Part shown: positions 50,081 through 58,455 of the stretch, piece by piece
Position numbering within the stretch: position 1 is the first letter of the stretch
How the letters are laid out: each line of letters starts with the position of its first letter
NCBI GenBank assembly: GCA_049323915.1
Contig: JBMOPC010000001.1
Coordinates: 1 to 64,000, forward strand
Source of the DNA: BRHc4a sp049323915
GTDB lineage: Bacteria; Bacillota; Desulfotomaculia; Desulfotomaculales; Desulfocucumaceae
Direction: 5' to 3'
DNA length: 64,000 nt
Notes under the pieces: model-generated
What the model was told of the DNA's origin: nothing
The model's input: only the letters and a program-made list of their open reading frames with translations
The model's database searches: none
Made by a program: the position numbers and the translations under genes

Positions 50081-51142
50081 TTGAAAAGTAAAAAATTTTC
50101 GCCTGTGTTGCTGGTTTATGCGGCAATTATTGTTTTAATGATGTCGGTAGTTGCAGGATGCGGCGGCCAGGCCCAGCAGCAGCCGACTCAGCAGAAGCCC
50201 GTAACAATAAAGCTGGCATGTGTTGCAAGCCAACAATCTCCACAGTGGATTTATGGAGTACAGGTTTTTAAGGACCGTGTGGAGAAAAACTCAGGTGGGC
50301 GAGTGGTGGTGGAGGCCCACTCGGGCGGCTCCATGGGCAGTGAAAGGGAGATATTCGAGGGAATCATACTTGGGAACATACAGGCCGGAGCACTAAGTAC
50401 TGCGCCAATGTCGGCGGTGGAACCCCGGATAGCCATATTGGAGCTCCCCTACCTGATTGAAAGCTATGATCTGGCTGACAAGATTTTTGACGGGCCAATA
50501 GGTGAGGAAGCCAAAAACATGTTGCTTACAAAAGGCGTCCGGGTGCTGGCATGGATGGAAACGGATTTCCGACAGATATCCAATTCAAAGCGATCTGTCG
50601 CCAGTCCCGAGGACCTTAAAGGCCTTAAAATCCGTGTTCCGGACACTCCCAGCTTAAATATGTGGTTCAGGGAACTTGGGGCCGACCCGACTCCAATTCC
50701 ATTTCCCGACATTTACCCTGCACTGCAGCAAAAAGTGGTGGACGGGCAGGACAATGGGGTGCTGCTGACCTATGCGCAGAAATTCTTTGAGGTCCAGCCT
50801 CACCTTACATTGACCAACCACTGCTATTACGCCGCTTCCATCGTCATCAGCGACAAATTCTACCAGGGGTTGCCTGATGATTTGAAGCAGGTTGTTTCCC
50901 AGGCTGCCAAGGAGGCGGCAATCAGCGAAAGAAAGGGCAACCGCCAGGTTGTCAGCAAATTTATCGATGATATGAAAAAGGCCGGTGTGAAGGTTGTTGA
51001 GCCCACTGCCGAGGCCAGGAAAAAGTTCCAGGACAGCGCCATACCCGTGTACAGGCATTATAAAAAGGCCGGAGGCCCATCGGCTGAGTTCCTGGAAAAG
51101 GTGTTGAAAGAAACAGGCAAGGAATCGGTAATAAAAAGCTGA
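50081..51142 (+). CDS. dctP: TRAP transporter substrate-binding lipoprotein (DctP)
   Basis: A protein of about 353 residues with a signal peptide and lipobox VVAGCGG near residue 27, followed by a DctP domain. The carboxylate-binding arginine region KIRVPDTPSLNMWFRELGADPTPIPFPDIYPALQQKVVDGQDN (split in the family as the core signature) is near residues 185-225. TTG 50081 has GAGGTGA five bases upstream and gives a normal signal peptide; the frame also opens at TTG 50024. It binds an organic acid; which acid is not evident. Confidence 0.9.
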   Translation: MKSKKFSPVLLVYAAIIVLMMSVVAGCGGQAQQQPTQQKPVTIKLACVASQQSPQWIYGVQVFKDRVEKNSGGRVVVEAHSGGSMGSEREIFEGIILGNIQAGALSTAPMSAVEPRIAILELPYLIESYDLADKIFDGPIGEEAKNMLLTKGVRVLAWMETDFRQISNSKRSVASPEDLKGLKIRVPDTPSLNMWFRELGADPTPIPFPDIYPALQQKVVDGQDNGVLLTYAQKFFEVQPHLTLTNHCYYAASIVISDKFYQGLPDDLKQVVSQAAKEAAISERKGNRQVVSKFIDDMKKAGVKVVEPTAEARKKFQDSAIPVYRHYKKAGGPSAEFLEKVLKETGKESVIKS

Positions 51143-51220
51143 TAAAGCCCGGGTGAAGAAGTAAGGGTGGCTTCCTGACGGCAGCCGCCCTTCACCGGAG
51201 GTCACAATGAGGTCATAATA

Positions 51221-51763
51221 ATGAAAAAGATTGTTGAATGGGTAGTTGTTATTCAGGAATGTTGCACAGCCGCTGCTCTGATATCGATGTCGCTGCTTGT
51301 TTTTGTTCAGGTATTCGGCCGTAAAGTGATTTTTATATCTATTCCCTGGTCGGAAGAAATGGCCCGTTTTTTAATGATCTGGCTTGTGTACCTGGGACTT
51401 AGCGTTTCCTCTTTCAGGGGGGGGCACATATCCATTAATGTTGTGGAAAGGCTGGGTAAATATTCCTTAACGCCAATGAGGCAATTATTGACCATAATTA
51501 TAGGGATTGCCGTATCTGTCACCATGTTCTGCCTGCTGGCCGATTTTATGCTGAAATTGAGAATAATGGGCCAGGTATCCGCAGTTCTGCGCTGGCCTAT
51601 GTGGGTTGCTTTATTGCCAGTTTTGGCCGGGATATTGCTTTTGAGTGTTTCTTACATATTACAGGGGGCGGATTTTATCACAGGGAGACTGCGCGAGAAA
51701 CAAGGATGCGGCGCTACTGAGGCCGGCAGGATAGAAAAGGGAATGGAGGATTCGGCGAGATGA
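51221..51763 (+). CDS. dctQ: TRAP transporter small membrane subunit (DctQ)
   Basis: A 180-residue protein with four predicted membrane helices. The motif WSEEMARFLMIWLVYLGLSVSSFRGGHISINVV (about residues 42-75) is the DctQ signature. It pairs with the large DctM subunit, whose ATG overlaps this stop by four bases. Confidence 0.92.
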   Translation: MKKIVEWVVVIQECCTAAALISMSLLVFVQVFGRKVIFISIPWSEEMARFLMIWLVYLGLSVSSFRGGHISINVVERLGKYSLTPMRQLLTIIIGIAVSVTMFCLLADFMLKLRIMGQVSAVLRWPMWVALLPVLAGILLLSVSYILQGADFITGRLREKQGCGATEAGRIEKGMEDSAR

Positions 51764-53052
51764 CTGTAATGATTGCAACAGTTATTCTGTTTTTTCTTCT
51801 GCTGCTGACGGGAGTTCCGGTGTACCTTTGTTTTGCTGTGTCTTCAATGGCGCTGGTATTTCTCTCGAGCGACCTTATGTCCACCATGATCGCCCCGGTG
51901 TTTTATTCATCCATGGACTCTTTTCCTCTGCTGGCCATCCCATTTTTTATGTATGCCGGCGACCTGATGGCGCAGGCGGGTGTTTCAAGGCGGCTGGTGG
52001 ATTTTGCCGGCTCTCTGGTAGGCCGTGTTAGAGGGTACCTGGGGGCAATAACTGTTATAGGCTGCATGTTTTTTGGCGCGGTGTCGGGTTCTGGTGTCGC
52101 CACCTGCGCTGCCGTCGGGGGCTTTATGATTCCGGAAATGGTCAGGGCGGGCTACCCCAGGGGATATGCCTGCTCAATAACCGCAGCGGCTGCCGCACTG
52201 GGCATTATAATTCCTCCCAGCGTACCGTTCGTGCTTTACGGCTTCCTGACCAACACCTCCGTAGCGGATCTTTTTTTAGCCGGGATTGTACCGGGATTGC
52301 TGCTTGGGGTGTCTTTTCTGCTGACCAATTATATGGTTACGGGAAAAATTTTGCCCAGGAGTTTAATGAAACCTCCTGATCGCGGCAGCATCCCAATATT
52401 GGAAAGCTCACGAAAGGCCTCGTGGTCTCTGCTGATGCCCGTGATTGTTCTGGGTGGAATTTATGGTGGATTTTTTACCGCCACCGAGGCCGCCGCTGTG
52501 TCTGTTGTATATTCAATGGCTGTGGGCCTGTTTGTTTATAAGGACATTGCCCCCTTTGACGTGTTTAAAATTGCACGGTCAACAGCCATAACAATCGGCT
52601 CCCTTGGTGTGCTTCTGGTTTTTGCGACACTTTTTACGCGCATCATGACACACCTTCGCGTTACGGAAAAGCTTTCGGACTTTATTCTTGGCCTTACACC
52701 GGAAACCTGGGTTATTCTTATCATAGTAAATCTGCTCCTGATAGTGATGGGTATGTTTATGGACGGAATAACAGCAGTACTGCTAGTCAGCCCTGTGCTT
52801 TACGACATCTGTGTGGTGCACCTGGGGATGGACCCGGTGCACCTGGGGGTAATTATAGTCACCAACCTGGCCATCGGTCTCATCACTCCTCCCATGGCCA
52901 TGAATATTTTCCTGGCCAGCCAGATATCCGGGACATCAAGCGCTGAGATTTTCAAGAGCATTCCTGTATTCCTTGTTCCGGGCATAGTCGTGCTTATTCT
53001 CATAACACTGGTTCCGGAACTGGTGACATTTCTGCCCAAACTGCTAAAGTAA
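51760..53052 (+). CDS. dctM: TRAP transporter large membrane subunit (DctM)
   Basis: A 430-residue protein with about 12 membrane helices, the sodium-driven transport subunit. Family motifs: PFFMYAGDLMAQAGVSRRLVDFA near residue 62, FGAVSGSGVATCAAVGGFMIPEM near 105 and IIPPSVPFVLYGF near 150, and NLAIGLITPPMAMNIFLAS near 370. ATG overlaps the DctQ stop. A terminator follows at 53101. Confidence 0.93.
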   Translation: MTVMIATVILFFLLLLTGVPVYLCFAVSSMALVFLSSDLMSTMIAPVFYSSMDSFPLLAIPFFMYAGDLMAQAGVSRRLVDFAGSLVGRVRGYLGAITVIGCMFFGAVSGSGVATCAAVGGFMIPEMVRAGYPRGYACSITAAAAALGIIIPPSVPFVLYGFLTNTSVADLFLAGIVPGLLLGVSFLLTNYMVTGKILPRSLMKPPDRGSIPILESSRKASWSLLMPVIVLGGIYGGFFTATEAAAVSVVYSMAVGLFVYKDIAPFDVFKIARSTAITIGSLGVLLVFATLFTRIMTHLRVTEKLSDFILGLTPETWVILIIVNLLLIVMGMFMDGITAVLLVSPVLYDICVVHLGMDPVHLGVIIVTNLAIGLITPPMAMNIFLASQISGTSSAEIFKSIPVFLVPGIVVLILITLVPELVTFLPKLLK

Positions 53053-53100
53053 TATTATCAACACAGGTGGATTATTTGTCTATTAGAAATCTTAGTTCCT

Positions 53101-53128
53101 AAGGGCTAACTAAAAGGGGTTAGCCCTT
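53101..53128 (+). terminator. Intrinsic terminator of the TRAP operon
   Basis: Stem AAGGGCTAAC/GTTAGCCCTT with an eight-base loop, followed by TATTTATT. Confidence 0.8.
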
Positions 53129-53144
53129 TATTTATTAAAAGCTA

Positions 53145-53230
53145 CCCCATCTTTAATACTTCTTAGTGATATAAACAGACGTACGGGATATTATAAAATG
53201 TTCTTATTAATAAACGGTTTTAAGATGGGG
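53145..53230 (+). promoter_or_regulatory. Leader with inverted repeat covering a ribosome-binding site
   Basis: CCCCATCTT (53145-53153) is complementary to AAGATGGGG (53222-53230). The right arm overlaps the GGGGGAT ribosome-binding site of the ligase at 53238. If both are in one transcript, the site could be masked. Promoter position is unclear. Confidence 0.3.
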
Positions 53231-53237
53231 GATAGTT

Positions 53238-54824
53238 ATGACGGTCAGCAAGTGGATGCATATGGGCACTGTGCTAAAGATGAACGCATATAATTATCCG
53301 GATAAACTGGGGTGTCAGGATAAGCAAAGGAGTTTTACATTTAAGGAGTGGAATGAAAGGTCCTGCCGGCTTGCCAGTGCGCTGGCCAGGCTGGGGGTGG
53401 GCCAGGGGGACAGGGTGGCGGTAATCGCCTACAACAGGGTGGAGTGGATGGAGATATACGCCGCCTGCGCAAAGGGAGGGCAAATTGCGGTGCCGGTCAT
53501 GTTCCGGCTTACTCCGGCCGAGTTTCAGTACATTGTCAATCACTCGGAGTGCAAGGCCTTTATTGTTGAGGGGCCCTTTGTGGAGGCGGTCAACAGCGCC
53601 AGGGAGAAAATGGCAAGTGTGCCGGGAGGAAATTATATATACATTGGTGATGGAGCTGCGCCTGATGGCTACCTGCACTACGAGGACCTGGTAAGGTCCG
53701 GGGACCCCGGAGAACCCGAAGTCATTGTGGACTCGGCAGATACCTGGACCATAATGTACACCTCGGGGACCACCGGGAAGCCCAAGGGGGTTGTGAGGAC
53801 CCATGAAAGCTACATAGCCAACTACATGCTTAATAATATAAACATGGGCGTCAGGCCCTCCGACAAGCCTTTGCTGGTAATGCCCATGTGCCACGTCAAC
53901 TCCATTTACTATTCATTTACCTACACCTGCGTATCAGCCCCGGTGATGGTATACAACATGGTAAGCTTCGACCCGGAGGACTTGCTGAAAACAATGGCGG
54001 ATTTCAAGATAACCTTCACCTCTCTGGTTCCCACCCACTACATAATGCTGCTGTCCCTGCCGGATGAGGTGAAGAACAGGTATGATGTCAGCTGCATAAG
54101 GCAGCTGCTTATCTCCTCGGCGCCGGCCAGAAGGGATCTTAAGCTGGCAATAATGGAATACTTCAAATCGGCGGAGCTGTGGGAGGCTTACGGTTCCACA
54201 GAGGCCGGGCTGATCACATACTTAAGGCCGGAGGAGCAGTTCAGGAAGCTGGGGTCCATAGGGAGGGAAGTATTCGGCATAGACAGGATTAAGATTTTGG
54301 ACGAGAACGGCGGGGAGGTGCCCGAGGGCCAGGTTGGGGAGATGTATACCCGCTCTCCCAACTCATTCAGGGAGTACTGGAAGGACCCGGAAAAAACAGC
54401 CGAAGTTTTCCGGGGCGAGTGGTGCACCGCCGGTGATATGGCCAGGAGGGACGGGGAAGGGTACTATTACCTGGTGGACCGCAAGAAAAACATGATTATC
54501 ACGGGCGGTGAAAATGTCTATCCCTCGGAGGTTGAAAACGTGGTGGGCGCCCACCCGGCGGTCAAGGACGTGGCAGTGGTTGGAGTGCCTGACGAAAAGT
54601 GGGGCGAGACAGTAAGGGCTGTGGTGGTGCTCCATGAAAATTACAGCCCCGGAGATATGCTGGTCCGGGAGATAATTGAATTCTGCCGGGACAAGATCGC
54701 CGGTTACAAAAGGCCAAAGTCCGTGGCGTTCATAAAGGAGGAGGAAATGCCCAGGACCGGCACCGGAAAAATACTGCACAGGGTGCTGCGGGAGATGTAC
54801 GGCAAGTGGAGTGACATAAAATAG
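53238..54824 (+). CDS. AMP-forming acyl-CoA synthetase
   Basis: A 528-residue ANL-family ligase. Phosphate loop MYTSGTTGKPKGVV (near residue 173), LWEAYGSTEAGL (near 314), WCTAGDMARRDGEGYYYLVDRKKNMI (near 396) and C-terminal RTGTGKILHRVLRE. It differs from both the benzoate type (43982) and the ligase at 30794, closer to fatty-acid or short aryl/alkyl types. It is isolated between the TRAP operon and the minus-strand two-component genes. Substrate unknown; location suggests aromatic or alicyclic acid use. Confidence 0.87.
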   Translation: MTVSKWMHMGTVLKMNAYNYPDKLGCQDKQRSFTFKEWNERSCRLASALARLGVGQGDRVAVIAYNRVEWMEIYAACAKGGQIAVPVMFRLTPAEFQYIVNHSECKAFIVEGPFVEAVNSAREKMASVPGGNYIYIGDGAAPDGYLHYEDLVRSGDPGEPEVIVDSADTWTIMYTSGTTGKPKGVVRTHESYIANYMLNNINMGVRPSDKPLLVMPMCHVNSIYYSFTYTCVSAPVMVYNMVSFDPEDLLKTMADFKITFTSLVPTHYIMLLSLPDEVKNRYDVSCIRQLLISSAPARRDLKLAIMEYFKSAELWEAYGSTEAGLITYLRPEEQFRKLGSIGREVFGIDRIKILDENGGEVPEGQVGEMYTRSPNSFREYWKDPEKTAEVFRGEWCTAGDMARRDGEGYYYLVDRKKNMIITGGENVYPSEVENVVGAHPAVKDVAVVGVPDEKWGETVRAVVVLHENYSPGDMLVREIIEFCRDKIAGYKRPKSVAFIKEEEMPRTGTGKILHRVLREMYGKWSDIK

Positions 54825-54835
54825 CGCTAACAAGG

Positions 54836-54912
54836 AATGGGGACACACCTGCTGAAGATCGGGTATTCCTTTGTGGACAGGAATGTCCCCGAATATAGTA
54901 ATGTCCCATAAT
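54836..54912. repeat. Possible REP-like palindrome with GGGGACA/TGTCCCC arms
   Basis: GGGGACACACCTGC at the left and GACAGGAATGTCCCCG at the right are partly complementary, followed by a second TGTCCC. It resembles dispersed Firmicute intergenic palindromes. Confidence 0.35.
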
Positions 54913-54921
54913 AAATGTTGG

Positions 54922-55005
54922 CTTCCAAATTATTCTGGCTTCTGGATTCCGGCTTCTGGCTCCTGGATTATGAGATCCAGTCGTTCGCAGGGCGACTTTG
55001 TTCAG
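54922..55005. repeat. Dispersed intergenic repeat, copy 3
   Basis: CTTCCAAATTATTCTGG, GGCTTCTGGCTCCTGGATTA and GATCCAGTCG-TTCGCAGGGCGAC match the copy at 10420-10480 with an extra TTCTGGATTCCGG segment. Confidence 0.6.
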
Positions 55006-55028
55006 CGTTGGGCTTTTTCAACAGTCCC

Positions 55029-55700
55029 CTAGATATTGAGGCTTCTTGACGACATTATTTCGGTTATGGCCTGGGACCTGTTTTTAACGCCCATTTTCCG
55101 GTATATGCTGCGAAGGTGCGTTTTAACCGTGTCCACCGCAAGGTGGGTCCTGGCCGAAATCTCTTTATTGGTCAGTCCCTGGGCCAGGTACTTGGCCACT
55201 TCGCTTTCCCGGGGTGTCAGTTCCTTGCAGTCATCCACCGCCGGGATGTAATTTTTGGAGGTGGCGCCCTGGGCAAGCCGGGTGTAATCGGTTACCAGCT
55301 GGCTTAAGAGTGTTGAGTCTATTACTACCTCACCTCTCAGCACCTTGCGGATGCTTTCCACCAGTTTCTCCCTGGAGGCCTGCTTTAGCATGTAGCCGGA
55401 CGCCCCTGACTGCAGCGCCAGCCTGATTGACTCGGCGTCCTCGTATATGGTGAGCATTATAACTTTTACCCCCGGGTAGTTTGCGACAATTTCCCTGGTA
55501 GCCTCAAAGCCGTTAACCTTCCCCATTTTGATGTCCATCAGAACCACGTTGGGCGAGAGGCGCTCCACCGCCTCTATTGCATGCTGGCCGTCGTGGCACG
55601 TTCCTATAATGTTTATGTCTGAATATGGGGTGAGCATGGCTACCAGTCCTTCTCTGATCATGGGGTGGTCGTCCACAATCAAAAGGTTTATGTTTGACAC
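55029..55700 (-). CDS. NarL/FixJ-family response regulator
   Basis: A 223-residue protein. The receiver domain (residues 1-120) has the acidic pair Asp10-Asp11, phosphoacceptor Asp56 in VVLMDIKMG, and the lysine in GYMLKQAS. The LuxR-type helix-turn-helix is at about 155-215 (LTPRESEVAKYLAQGLTNKEISARTHLAVDTVKTHLRSIYRKMGVKNR). GTG start with GGGAGGG upstream, 13 bases after the histidine kinase gene. Targets may include the divergent benzoyl-CoA reductase ATPase operon (inference). Confidence 0.93.
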   Translation of the reverse strand: MSNINLLIVDDHPMIREGLVAMLTPYSDINIIGTCHDGQHAIEAVERLSPNVVLMDIKMGKVNGFEATREIVANYPGVKVIMLTIYEDAESIRLALQSGASGYMLKQASREKLVESIRKVLRGEVVIDSTLLSQLVTDYTRLAQGATSKNYIPAVDDCKELTPRESEVAKYLAQGLTNKEISARTHLAVDTVKTHLRSIYRKMGVKNRSQAITEIMSSRSLNI

Positions 55701-55713
55701 ACCAAACCCTCCC

Positions 55714-57342
55714 TTAGCCGACCGTGGGGGTCGGCACCCGGATAGTCACCGTTGTTCCCCAGCCTAAACGGGAATCAATTTCACAGGTTCCTCCAAGAAG
55801 CAGCACTCTTTCCTGTATGCTGGCAAGACCCAGGTGGTTGCCGGGACTCCCGAGACTTGCCAGGCGGGATCTGTTAAAACCTACCCCGTTGTCCCTTACC
55901 ACCAGCACCGTATGGTCGTTCCCCGATATGAACATCACCTGCACTTTGGTAGCCTGAGAGTGTTTTACCACATTGTTAAGCAATTCCTGGAGTATTCTGT
56001 ATATGGCCATTTCAAAATTGGGGGCCAGCCGCTGGTTGGAGCCTTCCAGGGCCAGCTCGGCCTGTATATTGCACTCTTCCTGCAGGTTTCTTAAAAGAGC
56101 CCTCATGGCTGGCCCCAGCCCGTATGTATCAAGCATTATAGGCCTCAGGTTATAGACTATCTGCCTGATGTCCCGGATCTGCTGGCCCAGCAGGTCTTTA
56201 AGCTTTTCCAGTTCGCCCCGTATGCTTTTTTCACCCAGACCATCATCGGAAAAATGCTGCAGCCGGTACCATATCCCAAGCAGCGCCTGGATAACTCCGT
56301 CATGGATCTCCGAGGCCACCCTTTTGCGCTCATCCTCCTGGGCGCAGATCAGTTTGTTCAACAACTGGTGAAGCAATTGCTCCTTGCGGCCCAGCTCCTC
56401 TATAAGCTTGGCGTTTTCCATGGCTATGGCAGTTTCCTTGGCTATGGCTGAAATGATTGCGGTTTCTTCCCGGTCGAATGCTTTTCCCTGTAAAGGACGG
56501 TCCACCTGCATCACTCCCGCCACGTCACCCCTGAAGGTGATGGGCGCCATTGCCACCCAGGCGTACGAAAAATCCTCTACCATTTCCCGGGGCATTCCGG
56601 TTTCTATATCAGCCGGAGTAAGTATAACCGCCTGCCGCGAGTTTATCATGTTTAAAACAGCGGGATAGGGCGGGTGGCCTTTAAGGGCTTTCCACTTCTT
56701 CTTAAGTTCCGGGTCGTAGCTGCCGACGGCCACCGCAGGAATTAGGGTTTTATTTGAATCAAGCAAAAACACGCAGCATCTGGCGGAAAAAAGATCGGCT
56801 GTAAGCTGTGCCACAACGTGAAGTATCTGGTTTATATTAAGTGTGGAGCTTATGGTCGATACAGTTTCCAGCCAGACTGACAGCTTGCGCAGGTTGCGGT
56901 CCTTTTGCCTGCTGAAAAAAGACTCCTGAATAATATCCGCCAGGTGCCTGCCTATGGAAATGGCCTTGTTGAGAAGGTTGTCCGCCGCCTCGGATGCAGC
57001 GCCGAAAAGGCCTATCTCCATCGTTCCTATGGGGTCCTCGGCCCTGAGCACTACCGGAATTGTGGTATGGGCCACCGGCCGCATGCATCCCAAATAATTG
57101 TTGTTTTGATGGAGTTTAAACAGATCGATATGCTGCTTTGAGTAAAAATGTTCGGCCCTGTGCCTGTCAAGGTCGCTTTTTTCCTTTACCGCGCTAAAAA
57201 GTGCGGGGGGGCGGTCCCCGCTGACTAATACCAGGGAAGCGTGCCAAAAGTCGAAGAAATTTACAGAAGACTTAAGAACATTCTGAAGGGCGGTCCTTAT
57301 CTTTTTAGAAGGGCTGAAGCTTGAGCCTATACGGCACACCAT
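55714..57342 (-). CDS. GAF-domain sensor histidine kinase (NarX/DegS-like)
   Basis: A protein of at least 542 residues. An N-terminal region (1-130) resembles a partial GAF-like domain; a clear GAF domain spans about 165-310 (STLNINQILHVVAQLTADLFSARCC onward). The dimerisation/phosphoacceptor region HisKA_3 is ERKRVASEIHDGVIQALLGI (about 338-357) and the ATPase has VVRDNGVGFNRS and the HLGLASIQERV stretch. No membrane segment is seen, so it is cytosolic. The ATG at 57342 has no clear ribosome-binding site, and coding-like sequence continues upstream in frame to about 57480 with no ATG, GTG or TTG. The true start is unresolved. It pairs with the response regulator next to it. Confidence 0.88.
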   Translation of the reverse strand: MVCRIGSSFSPSKKIRTALQNVLKSSVNFFDFWHASLVLVSGDRPPALFSAVKEKSDLDRHRAEHFYSKQHIDLFKLHQNNNYLGCMRPVAHTTIPVVLRAEDPIGTMEIGLFGAASEAADNLLNKAISIGRHLADIIQESFFSRQKDRNLRKLSVWLETVSTISSTLNINQILHVVAQLTADLFSARCCVFLLDSNKTLIPAVAVGSYDPELKKKWKALKGHPPYPAVLNMINSRQAVILTPADIETGMPREMVEDFSYAWVAMAPITFRGDVAGVMQVDRPLQGKAFDREETAIISAIAKETAIAMENAKLIEELGRKEQLLHQLLNKLICAQEDERKRVASEIHDGVIQALLGIWYRLQHFSDDGLGEKSIRGELEKLKDLLGQQIRDIRQIVYNLRPIMLDTYGLGPAMRALLRNLQEECNIQAELALEGSNQRLAPNFEMAIYRILQELLNNVVKHSQATKVQVMFISGNDHTVLVVRDNGVGFNRSRLASLGSPGNHLGLASIQERVLLLGGTCEIDSRLGWGTTVTIRVPTPTVG

Positions 57343-57646
57343 GACAATCTCGGGGAATTTTTCTTTTACGGAGTCGTAGGCATTAAAGACAATCGACCCC
57401 CCCTCGACAAATTTCTGAAAATTCGTAAAAAATGTATTAATACTTATTATGCTTTCATAAAGAAAATCCTTCTTGAATTTTCAAAATCACCCGGGGTGAA
57501 TTGGGTCACCCGTATGGGCTAGCCCTGCGCCATACCCTATCTTTAACCTTTTTCCATCCTTTCTGGCGATATTAAATAATTTCAGGCTTTTTTATAATTT
57601 ACCTAAGTTTAATCGAAAGTGTGATTTTATTGGGGGGAATAAAGCA
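57343..57646. promoter_or_regulatory. Divergent control region between the kinase and the reductase ATPase operon
   Basis: The left part (57343-57480) is an open extension of the kinase frame. Two inverted repeats follow, GGGTGA/TCACCC (57494-57511) and GTATGG/CCATAC (57512-57535), candidates for regulator binding. TATAAT at 57593-57598 on the plus strand could be a -10 for the ATPase operon, with no good -35. GGGGGG at 57632-57637 is the likely ribosome-binding site of the next gene. Confidence 0.45.
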
Positions 57647-58423
57647 ATTATTACCGCAGGGGTGGATGTAGGCAATAAATTTACCAAAGCAGTTATTATG
57701 CAAGACGGAAAAATACTGTCCAGGAGTATGGTGCCGAGCGGCTTTGAACAAAAGCTGGCGGCCATCAAGGCGTACGAAAAGGCGGTTTCCGAGGCCGGAA
57801 TCACAAAGGCGGACGTGTCGTATGTAATGGCTACCGGGGCCGGCAAGGGCGAGGTTGACTTCGCAGGCGGGACCATTACCGAGGTTGGGGCGGATGCTCG
57901 GGGAGCCGTTTACTTCTTCCCCTCCGGCAGGGTCATCATTGACGTGGGGGCCGAGGAAGGCAGGGCTATCAGGTGCGATGACAGGGGCAAGGTAGTTGAT
58001 TTTGCAATTAATGAGAAGTGCGCCGCCGGCGCAGGGTCCTTCACCGAGGCCATGGCCAGGGCGCTTGAGGTGCCTCTTGAGGAAATGGGCCCCTTGGCCT
58101 TGAAATCCTCGAAAAACATACCTATGAACGCCCAGTGCGCGGTATTTGCCGAGTCCGAAGTGGTGTCCCTGATACACTCAAAGGTCTCCAGGGAGGACAT
58201 TGCAAAAGCTGTTCACGACGCCATTGCCAGCCGTATTATATCGATGGCCCGCAGGGTCGGCGTGGAAAAGGACTTGGTTATGACCGGCGGTGTGGGCAGA
58301 AATGTCGGTTTCGTCAAAGCCCTGGAGGACGGCCTGGAAATGCCGGTGCTGGTGCCCGACGACCCTGAGTTTGTAAGTGCGGTGGGCGCGGCCCTTGCAG
58401 CGGCGGAAGAAAAGGCCGTTTAA
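57647..58423 (+). CDS. bzdP: Benzoyl-CoA reductase ATPase subunit (BcrD/BzdP-like), probable ATT start
   Basis: A protein of about 258 residues of the BadF/BadG/BcrA/BcrD ATPase family. ITAGVDVGNKFTKAVI is the nucleotide-binding N-terminus, IIDVGAEEGRAIRCDD the second phosphate motif, and Cys in NEKCAAGAGSF and NAQCAVFAESEV ligate the 4Fe-4S cluster shared by the two ATPase subunits. MTGGVGRNVG completes the ASKHA fold. Starting at the GTG at 57662 would remove the first strand. No ATG, GTG or TTG lies upstream in frame, but GGGGGG is nine bases before ATT 57647, which gives exactly the family N-terminus. The enzyme couples ATP hydrolysis to low-potential electron transfer into the substrate subunits encoded at 32829-35193. 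Confidence 0.85.
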   Translation: MITAGVDVGNKFTKAVIMQDGKILSRSMVPSGFEQKLAAIKAYEKAVSEAGITKADVSYVMATGAGKGEVDFAGGTITEVGADARGAVYFFPSGRVIIDVGAEEGRAIRCDDRGKVVDFAINEKCAAGAGSFTEAMARALEVPLEEMGPLALKSSKNIPMNAQCAVFAESEVVSLIHSKVSREDIAKAVHDAIASRIISMARRVGVEKDLVMTGGVGRNVGFVKALEDGLEMPVLVPDDPEFVSAVGAALAAAEEKAV

Positions 58424-58455
58424 GCTTAATTCTAAAGAAACAGGGGTAAAAAGAC

